Below, one piece after another: positions 6,721 through 13,805 of a stretch of DNA of 24,658 nucleotides. The stretch comes from Salegentibacter sp. (GTDB taxonomy: Bacteria; Bacteroidota; Bacteroidia; Flavobacteriales; Flavobacteriaceae), in NCBI GenBank assembly GCA_024635815.1, contig JAGXIG010000030.1:1-24658 (forward strand), read 5' to 3'. The position numbers were made by a program, and so were the translations under genes. Numbering within the stretch: the first letter of the stretch is position 1; every line of letters starts with the position of its first letter. The notes beneath the pieces were generated by a model. The model was not told where the DNA came from, ran no database searches, and was given only the letters and a program-made list of their open reading frames with translations.

Positions 6721-6950
6721 TAATCTTCCTCGTATCGCGCTATTTCCCTATCATAAAATTCTGAAGCTTCTTTAATCAGGCCTTCTGTTTCATTTTCCAG
6801 CTCCTCTTCATCGTGCTGATCAAATTCTTCCAGCCATTCTACTTCATCATTTTCAAGATTAATTATAAAACGCGGAAATTCGGTATGTACTACGAAAATA
6901 GCAGTGGGGTAATCTGTGTTATCGCCGAGAAGAAATTTAGGGAAATCCAT
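6720..6950 (-). CDS. Small acidic hypothetical protein
   Basis: 76 aa. The first ~32 residues look folded (LLGDNTDYPTAIFVVHTEFPRFIINL), while the rest is extremely rich in Glu and Asp (VEWLEEFDQHDEEELENETEGL) and predicted helical. There is no signal peptide or TM segment, so it is probably cytoplasmic. It is a real gene: it sits 2 nt after the MATE stop and its own stop overlaps the PAP2 start by one base, i.e. it is in the middle of an operon. I do not recognise a named family; similar short acidic proteins occur in flavobacteria. Function is unknown. Confidence 0.75.
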   Translation of the reverse strand: MDFPKFLLGDNTDYPTAIFVVHTEFPRFIINLENDEVEWLEEFDQHDEEELENETEGLIKEASEFYDREIARYEED

Positions 6951-6952
6951 AA

Positions 6953-8323
6953 TTAAATTTTTGATTGAACAAGACTAGATTCTTGCAAAATAAGTTTTTT
7001 TGTTAAATAGTTAAATCGAATGTACAACATTAATGCCGAAACAGAGAGCCCAGCAAGGAGTCCGAGCCAAATTCCCATACTCCCAAGATTTTCTGCTTTT
7101 CCGAAATACCAGGAAACCGGGAAGCCAATAATCCAGTAAGAAATAAAACAGATGACCGTTGGAATTTTTACATCCTGAAGCCCTCTTAAAGCTCCCAGGA
7201 TAACAACCTGTAAACCATCACTAAGTTGAAATAACGCAGCAACAACTAGTAATTGTGCTGCCAGTAAAATCACTTCAGCATTATCTATATAAAATGTGGG
7301 CAGCCAATCTTTCAGTAAAATAAAGCCTAGTGCAAATACAGCTTCAATTAAAAACACCAAAAGAAAAGTAGAGAGCGCTATTCTTCGCAAATCTTTAAAA
7401 TTCGCCAGGCCCTTTTGATTTCCTACCCTAATAGTAGCAGTAACACCAAGTCCCACAGCGATCATAAATGTCATTGAAGCGAGATTTAAAGCTATTTGAT
7501 TGGCCGCCTGCGGATTTGTTCCCAGCAACCCGGCGAGAAATACCGTAGCAGTAAAAATTCCTACTTCAAACAGCATTTGTAGTGCCGTTGGAAAACCGAG
7601 ATTGAGTAACCTTTTAAATATTTCGGAATTCAAGGATTCCTTCTTTCCCCATTTAAAATATTCAGCGAATTTCTTTTTACGTCTCAAGATTTCCCAAACA
7701 AACCAAAGCATAAAGAATCGGGAAATCAAAGTACCAATCGCTGCACCTTCCAGCTCTAATCTTGGAAAGATCCATATTCCGTAGATAAGAAGGTAATTAA
7801 AAACCACGTTTACCACGTTAGCGATTAAAGTCGCATACATGGCATATTTTGTTTGTGAAAGTCCGTCCGCAAATTGCTTAAAAGCCTGGAAGATCATTAA
7901 CGGAATCATAGAAAACGCCACAATATTGAGATAAGGAATGGCAAGTTCTACCACCTCTGGCGGCTGATCTAGATAATATAAAACCGGTTTTGCAACAAGC
8001 AAAGTGAGGAATAAAACAACCCCATTAATGGCACATAAAATAACACCATGGTGAAAATAGCTTCGGCCTTTATTAATATCCTGTGCGCCATCGGCTTCAG
8101 CAATTAGAGGTGTAATGGCAAAGGAAAATCCAATTCCCAGTGAAAGCGCAATAAATACTAAACTATTACCCAAAGAAACCGCAGCGAGTGGTGCAGGTCC
8201 CAGTTGACCAATCATTAAATTGTCTACCAGGCCAACCATAACATGGCCTAATTGACCGAGCATTACGGGAAAGGAAATATTTAAATTCTTATTGAATTCT
8301 TTAGTGTAGGCGCTTAGCTGCAA
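6953..8323 (-). CDS. MATE-family multidrug efflux transporter
   Basis: 456 aa with about 12 hydrophobic helices in two related halves, the MATE layout. Diagnostic stretches are FPVMLGQLGHVMVGLVDNLM at the N-terminus, SLGNSLVFIALSLGIGFSFA, and LQMLFEVGIFTATVFLAG at the start of the second half. MATE proteins export cationic drugs or metabolites in exchange for H+ or Na+; this is a NorM-like member of unknown substrate. The start is TTG at 8323. The nearby ATG (8328) is in another frame and soon hits a stop, the next in-frame Met is residue 21 inside TM1, and the TTG lies 17 nt downstream of a perfect -7 element, so TTG is well supported. It is the first gene of an operon with the small acidic protein and the PAP2 phosphatase. 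Confidence 0.9.
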   Translation of the reverse strand: MQLSAYTKEFNKNLNISFPVMLGQLGHVMVGLVDNLMIGQLGPAPLAAVSLGNSLVFIALSLGIGFSFAITPLIAEADGAQDINKGRSYFHHGVILCAINGVVLFLTLLVAKPVLYYLDQPPEVVELAIPYLNIVAFSMIPLMIFQAFKQFADGLSQTKYAMYATLIANVVNVVFNYLLIYGIWIFPRLELEGAAIGTLISRFFMLWFVWEILRRKKKFAEYFKWGKKESLNSEIFKRLLNLGFPTALQMLFEVGIFTATVFLAGLLGTNPQAANQIALNLASMTFMIAVGLGVTATIRVGNQKGLANFKDLRRIALSTFLLVFLIEAVFALGFILLKDWLPTFYIDNAEVILLAAQLLVVAALFQLSDGLQVVILGALRGLQDVKIPTVICFISYWIIGFPVSWYFGKAENLGSMGIWLGLLAGLSVSALMLYIRFNYLTKKLILQESSLVQSKI

Positions 8324-8334
8324 AACATAAATTT

Positions 8335-8365
8335 AGGCGGCAAAGATAATAGGATTTTACCGCCT
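8335..8365 (-). promoter_or_regulatory. MATE operon promoter -7 element inside an inverted repeat
   Basis: On the - strand TATCTTTG (8348-8341) is an exact TAnnTTTG match 17 nt before the TTG start codon. A weak -33 (TTC at 8369-8367) gives an 18-nt spacer. The -7 box is flanked by arms AGGCGG (8335-8340) and CCGCCT (8360-8365), whose midpoint falls close to the -7 element, so the palindrome could be a repressor operator. Confidence 0.5.
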
Positions 8366-8404
8366 GAAGATTTAAATCGGGATAAAGAATTAATTAAATT
8401 CGAC

Positions 8405-9823
8405 CTAAAGTTTTTGATCATTTTTAAGATTAATACGCTTCATTCCATACTTATCAACGAGATATATTAATGATGTCATTGTCGCAGCTCCAAGTTCCAA
8501 CTCCCGTTTGTTTACATGTTCAAAAGTATCTGTTGCAGCGTGGTGGTGATCAAAATATCTTTGGGAATCCGGTCTTAAACCGGCTAACACGATATCACCT
8601 TTTTTTAAAGGACCAATATCTGCACCGCTACCACCTCTTGCAAAATAATGGATTAGATAAGGTTCAAAAAGTGGTTTCCAGCTTTCAATTTGTGCAAATT
8701 GTGCATCATCGGATTCAAAAGAAAATCCTCTTGGAGTAAATCCTCCCGAATCGCTTTCTAAAGCAAAAATGTGATGTTCATTTTTATCCTCTGCAACCTC
8801 AGCATATTTGTTTCCACCACGTAAACCGTTTTCTTCGTTCATAAACAATACAACTCTTATTGTTCTTTTAGGCTTATAACCGATCTCTTTAAATAATCTC
8901 AAAACTTCCATTGACTGCACCACCCCGGCGCCATCGTCGTGAGAACCGTCTCCCAGGTCCCAGGAATCTAAATGACCGCCAACAAGCATAATTTCTTCCG
9001 GAAATTCACTTCCAGTTATTTCGCCAATTACATTATAAGATTGCACTTCGCCATGATTTTCTGAACTTAATTTATAATAAAATTCCAGGTCTTTTTTCAG
9101 CTTTAAAATCCCGGAGAGATATTCAGCATCTTTGGTACTAATCGCAGCGGCCGGAATCCTTTGACTATCCGGTAACCCGCCATAACTCATAGAACCCGTA
9201 TGCGGATATTCATCAATTTTATGGCTTAAAGAACATACGATTACTCCGGATGCACCATATTTTGCTGCTGCTTCGGCACCAGAGTAGCGCTGATCTACAC
9301 ATCCGCCATAAGCTTGGAACGTGTGAATTAATTCAGGTTTCATTGGGCGGTTATAAAAAACGATTTTGCCTTCTATTTCATCTTTATAATTTTCCAGGTC
9401 CTCAATTCCCTGTACTTCTATAACCTGAGCTTTTAAACCGCTGGCAGCTGTAGCTATAGAGCCTCCTAAAGCAGTTATATTCACTTCGGTAGTCATTCCC
9501 GGACCGGTTTGGATATACGCGTGCTCCCGCGCACCGCGTGTCCATTTTGGAACCATAACCGGTTGCAACCAAACTTTATCCAAGCCTAATTCTTCTAATT
9601 GTGCTTTGGTATATTCAACGGCCTTTTGTGCGTTTAAAGAACCAGATAATCTTCCCCCAATATTATTTGAAAGATGATCAAGCCAATCATACGCCTGCCC
9701 CTTAATAAGTGCTGCATCATATAATTTACGAATTTGAAGAGAGTCTTCCTTAGAATTATTATCCTGAGCACTTAAACTTAAGGTAAACGCGAGGCAAAAA
9801 ATGGCGAAAATATATTGTTTCAT
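8405..9823 (-). CDS. Secreted M28-family zinc metallopeptidase with PA domain
   Basis: 472 aa. A signal peptide (residues 1-19, SLSA/Q) exports it. Residues ~115-240 form a protease-associated (PA) insert, and the M28 catalytic domain carries the full di-zinc set: H284xD286 (GGHLDSWD), the bridging Asp in SHDDGAG (296), catalytic and ligand Glu in NEENG (330-331), Asp in ALESDSGG (358) and a late His in HHHAATDT (~427-428). The family are amino- or carboxypeptidases; the architecture is closest to carboxypeptidase Q/plasma glutamate carboxypeptidase relatives in Bacteroidota. The role is probably periplasmic or extracellular peptide trimming. It is monocistronic, with 81 nt to the MATE gene downstream and a long spacer upstream. 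A TATTTTCG box (9860-9867, - strand) is a possible -7 element but no good -33 accompanies it. Confidence 0.9.
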   Translation of the reverse strand: MKQYIFAIFCLAFTLSLSAQDNNSKEDSLQIRKLYDAALIKGQAYDWLDHLSNNIGGRLSGSLNAQKAVEYTKAQLEELGLDKVWLQPVMVPKWTRGAREHAYIQTGPGMTTEVNITALGGSIATAASGLKAQVIEVQGIEDLENYKDEIEGKIVFYNRPMKPELIHTFQAYGGCVDQRYSGAEAAAKYGASGVIVCSLSHKIDEYPHTGSMSYGGLPDSQRIPAAAISTKDAEYLSGILKLKKDLEFYYKLSSENHGEVQSYNVIGEITGSEFPEEIMLVGGHLDSWDLGDGSHDDGAGVVQSMEVLRLFKEIGYKPKRTIRVVLFMNEENGLRGGNKYAEVAEDKNEHHIFALESDSGGFTPRGFSFESDDAQFAQIESWKPLFEPYLIHYFARGGSGADIGPLKKGDIVLAGLRPDSQRYFDHHHAATDTFEHVNKRELELGAATMTSLIYLVDKYGMKRINLKNDQKL

Positions 9824-10195
9824 TTGGGAAATGGGATTTAATTTTTCATTTATTAACTACGAAAATAATTATTCCTTTGGAAGCTCTTATTTGAATGCCT
9901 TAATTTTTCTCAAAATTGTTTAAAATATTAATTGTATATCCGCTAAGAGACCTAAAGGGCTAAATTGAACTAAAAGTATCATGCCGAGCGCAGTCGAGAC
10001 GTTTTTGTTCGACCCTTCGACTGGGATCAGGGAGACAAGACTCTTTTTAGGTTATTAAACGGATAAGCACTAAATATTATTCTCCGAAAATTGATAAGCA
10101 AAGAATATGCCTCAAAATAACAATGAATATTAAGCCTCTTACATTCAATTGTAAAAAAGATAAATTTTATATCTTCGCCGCTAAATTATAGCAGT
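9824..10195. other. 372-nt gene-free spacer between divergent genes, with palindromic repeat remnant
   Basis: No convincing ORF is seen. The left part (~9824-9900) should hold the promoter of the M28 gene. The middle (about 9980-10042) has a GC-richer island in AT-rich sequence (CATGCCGAGCGCAGTCGAGA ... CCTTCGACTGGGATCAGGGAG) with short inverted arms GTCGA (9993-9997) and TCGAC (10009-10013). This resembles dispersed intergenic repeats of flavobacteria. The right end holds the promoter of the GNAT-like gene. Confidence 0.5.
10149..10177 (+). promoter_or_regulatory. Promoter for GNAT-like gene
   Basis: TTG (10149-10151), an 18-nt spacer and TATCTTCG (10170-10177) match the Bacteroidota promoter at all but one position. 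The -7 box ends 18 nt before the TTG start codon, giving a very short leader. Confidence 0.55.
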
Positions 10196-10795
10196 TTGGA
10201 TAAAGCAGAGAAAGAAGAGATCATCACGAAGGTTACCAGCCTTTTAAAGGAAATCCCATCCTCTATGGATGTTGTTAAAAAGGGAAGAGACCGCCATAAG
10301 CGATTTAGATATCTTGCCACGCATATGGTGGAAAAAGCCATTGAAAAAGACGCTCTTATTATCTCAGAAAACCGAATGGGAATTGCTATTTTATTTAAAA
10401 CCAGCAAGAAAGAAGATAGTTTCCTGAAAGATATCTGGACGCAAATTGGTTTGGTTTTAAATGTTACCGGAATAAAAAATGCTTACCGTATCGTTAAAAA
10501 CCAGAATTACATTAAAAAGCAACGACCCCAAAACAGTGAATATCTTTACTGCTGGTTCTGGGGAATTTTGGCTGAATCCCGTGGCGCCGATACGCAGGTG
10601 GGAAAAGAGATGAAAGACGAATTTTACCGCCAGGCAAAGGAATATCAAGTTCCGCTTTATGCTGAAACCAGAATGCGCAAAAACGCCCTTGTTTATCAGC
10701 GTTTTGGATTTAAGTTATTCCACGAATGGCAACACCCAAGCGGGGATACTATGTACTTTTTAAGGTACACTCCGCCGCCAAAAGATCAAAATTAA
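10196..10795 (+). CDS. GNAT-like N-acetyltransferase family protein
   Basis: 199 aa, no signal peptide. The C-terminal half has the GNAT pattern: a strand ending in LYCWFWGILAESRG (strand 4, before the acyl-CoA loop), a helix over TQVGKEMKDEFYRQAKEY, the strand VPLYAETR, and a helix plus final strands NALVYQRFGFKLFHEWQHP. The canonical Q/RxxGxG/A loop is not clearly preserved (the nearest is RGADTQVG), so acetyl-CoA binding is plausible but not certain. The substrate is unknown. The start is TTG at 10196: it is placed exactly where a short-leader promoter predicts, and the next Met (residue 24) would remove the first helix. Monocistronic; its end lies 6 nt from the 3' end of the convergent response-regulator gene, so no separate terminator fits between them. 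Confidence 0.7.
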   Translation: MDKAEKEEIITKVTSLLKEIPSSMDVVKKGRDRHKRFRYLATHMVEKAIEKDALIISENRMGIAILFKTSKKEDSFLKDIWTQIGLVLNVTGIKNAYRIVKNQNYIKKQRPQNSEYLYCWFWGILAESRGADTQVGKEMKDEFYRQAKEYQVPLYAETRMRKNALVYQRFGFKLFHEWQHPSGDTMYFLRYTPPPKDQN

Positions 10796-10801
10796 TTTTC
10801 T

Positions 10802-11968
10802 TTAAAATTTACTTCCAAAGAGTTTTACGTCTTCTTCGGTTATCTTTTCACCACCAAGAATAATAAGTCGTTCAACTACGTTACGAAGTTCCCTTATGTT
10901 TCCGCGCCAGTCATAATTCTTAAGGATCTCTAAAGCATCTTCGGTAAACTCTTTTTTGCTCGAACCGTGTTCCCCTGAAATTTTTTCGCTAAAATAATCT
11001 ATAAGCAAAGGAATATCTTCACGACGTTCGTTTAGGGACGGCACTTCAATTAAAATAACGGCCAGCCTGTGATAAAGGTCTTCCCTGAATCTCTTTTCTT
11101 CAATTTCCTTTTTCAGGTCTTTGTTAGTTGCGGCAACCACCCGTACATCTACTTTTATATCTTTTCCGCTACCTACACGAGAAATTTTATTTTCCTGCAG
11201 CGCGCGTAAAACTTTAGCCTGAGCCGAAAGACTCATATCACCAATTTCATCCAGAAAAATTGTTCCGCCGTTGGCTACTTCGAATTTCCCGGCGCGATCT
11301 TTATTCGCTGAAGTAAACGCACCTTTCACATGACCAAAAAGTTCACTTTCTATTAATTCTGAAGGAATAGCCGCGCAATTAACTTCTACCATTGGGCCTT
11401 TAGAGCGATCACTTTTTTGATGTATCCAGTGCGCTACTAATTCTTTCCCTGTACCATTCTGGCCGGTGATAAGAACTCGGGCGTCTGTTGGTGCTACTTT
11501 TTCTATAAGTTCCTTGATTCGCTGAATTTCTGGAGATTCGCCAATCATTTCAAAATTCTTGCTTACTTTTTTCTTGAGCCGCGTATTCTCTACAACAAGT
11601 TCTTTTCTATCCAGCGCATTCCTAACCGTATTTAATAAACGGTTAAGATCCGGTGGTTTAGCGATATAATCAAAGGCGCCCATTTTCATTGTATTTACAG
11701 CAGTTTCCAGATCGCCGTGCCCTGAAATCATCACAACGGGGATTTCAGGCTTTATTTTCATAATAGCCTCCAGAACTTCTACCCCATCCATTTTGGGCAT
11801 CTTTATATCGCAAAGTACAAGATCGAAATCTCCATCCTTTACTTTTTCAGTTCCTTCAAGACCATCTGCTGCTTCTTCAACTTCATAGTTTTTGCTTTCT
11901 TCAGTAAGAATTTTCACTAAAACCCTTCTTATTGCTGCTTCATCTTCAATTAATAAAATACGTGCCAT
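10802..11968 (-). CDS. NtrC-type sigma54-activator response regulator lacking a DNA-binding domain
   Basis: 388 aa. Residues 1-120 are a receiver domain with the acidic pair E8-D9, phospho-acceptor D54, switch S82 and K104. Residues ~138-375 are a sigma54-interaction AAA+ domain: Walker A GQNGTGKE (169-176), the sigma54 contact loop as GAFTSA (216-221, normally GAFTGA), Walker B GTIFLDEIGD (235-244), the arginine region FREDLYHRL and sensor II RGNIRELRNVVERL (355-368). The protein ends ~20 residues later, so the usual C-terminal Fis-type helix-turn-helix is absent. It would respond to a histidine kinase and remodel RNA polymerase holoenzyme, perhaps acting from solution rather than from a DNA enhancer. 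No kinase gene is adjacent. It starts 1 nt after the DUF6268 stop and is the last gene of the five-gene operon beginning with the ABC ATPase. Confidence 0.92.
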   Translation of the reverse strand: MARILLIEDEAAIRRVLVKILTEESKNYEVEEAADGLEGTEKVKDGDFDLVLCDIKMPKMDGVEVLEAIMKIKPEIPVVMISGHGDLETAVNTMKMGAFDYIAKPPDLNRLLNTVRNALDRKELVVENTRLKKKVSKNFEMIGESPEIQRIKELIEKVAPTDARVLITGQNGTGKELVAHWIHQKSDRSKGPMVEVNCAAIPSELIESELFGHVKGAFTSANKDRAGKFEVANGGTIFLDEIGDMSLSAQAKVLRALQENKISRVGSGKDIKVDVRVVAATNKDLKKEIEEKRFREDLYHRLAVILIEVPSLNERREDIPLLIDYFSEKISGEHGSSKKEFTEDALEILKNYDWRGNIRELRNVVERLIILGGEKITEEDVKLFGSKF

Positions 11969-11969
11969 A

Positions 11970-12878
11970 TTATAATATACTAAATTTTAAGCCGCTACGG
12001 GCATAGAATGTATTCTTGTCGTCTATTGTATACAGGTTTTCCCTGTCCTTATCTCTTAGACGAATATCATTCATAAGCGTGTATCCGGCATAGAGATAAA
12101 AAGAGATATGATCGGTAAAGTTATATTGGTATCCTAAACCACTTAAAACAATGGTCATAGACATACTCTCTGCAAGCCTGTCTGCTCCCGGATTTGTTTG
12201 AGGATAAGGATTAAAGTTTTCCTGAATATTAGCAAAAAAACCGTCTAAGGTTACAAAACCCTGTACCTGATGTTTATCGTTGAAATAATACTTAAGATTT
12301 GTTTTTGGTATTCCCAGACCATAAGACCATTTTTTATCAAACCGTTTATAATAATTTATAACTGGCAATGGAAATGGAAATCCTGTAGTGGTAGAATAGC
12401 TTAGCCCTAAAATTAGCCGCCATGGTTCTATATAACGTTCGTCTTCTTTAATTTTTATAAAATAAACAGACCCAGTATAAATAAAGTCGTCTTTAACCAT
12501 TTCATTGGTCGCAAAGTTAGAAGCGATCTTCACTCCTGTCTCAGCGCCAAAACGCCATAAATCGTTCATTTTGAAAGTATAGCCTATTTTACCGGTAAAA
12601 GACTGGAAGCGATCCAGATTATTGGTAGAAAAAGCTTCATTATTTTCATACTTAAAATTCACGTTTCTGTATTCCACACCCGGGATCAGGTAAGCATCAT
12701 TTTCGTTAAGTTTTATAGGAAAATTTACAAACGTCCTAAATCTTCGGAATGAATTATCTGAGTCTGATTGCGGAAAATAAGTGTATTCGATTCGGGCTAA
12801 ATCGGTAGATTGAGCCAATGCCGGAAAAGTTACAGCTCCCAGCAAAAGGAAAGCTATAAATTTAAAGGTCTTATTCAT
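11970..12878 (-). CDS. Outer-membrane beta-barrel protein, DUF6268-like
   Basis: 302 aa with a signal peptide (residues 1-22, ending ALAQ). The mature part is built of alternating aromatic/hydrophobic strands separated by polar turns (IEYTYFPQ, FRTFVNFPIKL, YLIPGVEYRNVNF, GKIGYTFKMNDLWRFGAETG, LSGLGYQYNFTDHISFYLYAGYTL), ending in a final strand FYARSGLKFSIL. This is typical of an outer-membrane barrel and resembles the DUF6268 family of Bacteroidota. Its function is unknown. It overlaps the MscS gene by 8 nt and is followed after 1 nt by the response regulator gene, so it is firmly inside the operon. Its presence suggests the operon spans both membranes. Confidence 0.75.
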   Translation of the reverse strand: MNKTFKFIAFLLLGAVTFPALAQSTDLARIEYTYFPQSDSDNSFRRFRTFVNFPIKLNENDAYLIPGVEYRNVNFKYENNEAFSTNNLDRFQSFTGKIGYTFKMNDLWRFGAETGVKIASNFATNEMVKDDFIYTGSVYFIKIKEDERYIEPWRLILGLSYSTTTGFPFPLPVINYYKRFDKKWSYGLGIPKTNLKYYFNDKHQVQGFVTLDGFFANIQENFNPYPQTNPGADRLAESMSMTIVLSGLGYQYNFTDHISFYLYAGYTLMNDIRLRDKDRENLYTIDDKNTFYARSGLKFSIL

Positions 12879-13803
12879 TTTTAGATAAATTATGGGTTAA
12901 GTTTTGGGTAGGATAAAAATGCACATCCCGCTGTGGAAAAGGGATTGTAATATTATTTTTTCTGAATTCTTCATCTATTTTAAATCTAAGTTCACTCTTT
13001 ATTTTTGGATCTACAAAACTATCGGTTACATAAAAATGTAAGGAAAATATTAAAGCTGAATCTCCAAAATCATCAAAAAGTACAAATGCTTCCGGGCTTT
13101 CCACAATATTATTATTCTCCCTAGCACATTCTAGCAAAACTTTCTTTACTTTTTGAGTATCACTACCATAAGAAACACCAACCTGAACTCCCTCCCGGGT
13201 AGTTGCGTGGTTTTGGGTATAATTATAGATTACATCACTAATAAATTTGTGATTAGGAATAATCATTACCTTATCATCTCTCGTTAAGGCCCGGGTTGTT
13301 CTCAATTTAATTTCAAAAACACGGCCAACCCTGCCTTCCATTTCAATAACGTCTCCTACCAAAAGTGACTTATCTAAAATTATAAAAATCCCTCCAATAA
13401 TATCCTGAAAGAGCTCTTGTAAAGCTAAACCTATACCAACAAAAAGTGCAGCAGAGGCTGTTAAAAGTATGGTAATATTTATTCCCGCAGAGCTTAAAGT
13501 AATAAGGATCACCACCAAATACACAAAGTACTTTATAAACTTAAAAACGCTTATAAATTTATGCTTGTCCTGCTGTGCAAGTTTTCCGGTAATAAAAGAT
13601 CTAATTAATCTTAGAACAATACTGGTAATAACAAAAGCGAAAACTACCAGTAAAATTAGACCAACAGTTATTTCTATTGGCGTACCACTAACCTCATATT
13701 TGAAAAGGATGAGATTCCAAAAGTCCACCAGGCTACCCCAGATATCTTCTTCCACCACTTCTTTTATCGCGTCTGATGTGTCTGATTTTTCCTGTTCTTG
13801 CAT
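12871..13803 (-). CDS. MscS-family mechanosensitive ion channel
   Basis: 310 aa. Three hydrophobic helices (about residues 46-68, 85-105, 110-135) precede a cytoplasmic domain, the small-conductance MscS layout. The pore helix shows the small-residue pattern LLTASAALFVGIGLALQELFQDIIGGIFI, and the beta domain begins with the signature VGDVIEMEGRVGRVFEIKLRTTRAL followed by VMIIPNHKFISDVIYNYT. Such channels open under membrane tension and release solutes during hypo-osmotic shock. The gene starts 2 nt after the ABC permease stop and overlaps the DUF6268 gene by 8 nt. Co-transcription with an ABC exporter, an outer-membrane barrel and a response regulator suggests a role in an envelope or osmotic stress unit; that link is inference. 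Confidence 0.92.
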   Translation of the reverse strand: MQEQEKSDTSDAIKEVVEEDIWGSLVDFWNLILFKYEVSGTPIEITVGLILLVVFAFVITSIVLRLIRSFITGKLAQQDKHKFISVFKFIKYFVYLVVILITLSSAGINITILLTASAALFVGIGLALQELFQDIIGGIFIILDKSLLVGDVIEMEGRVGRVFEIKLRTTRALTRDDKVMIIPNHKFISDVIYNYTQNHATTREGVQVGVSYGSDTQKVKKVLLECARENNNIVESPEAFVLFDDFGDSALIFSLHFYVTDSFVDPKIKSELRFKIDEEFRKNNITIPFPQRDVHFYPTQNLTHNLSKNE

Positions 13804-13805
13804 CT

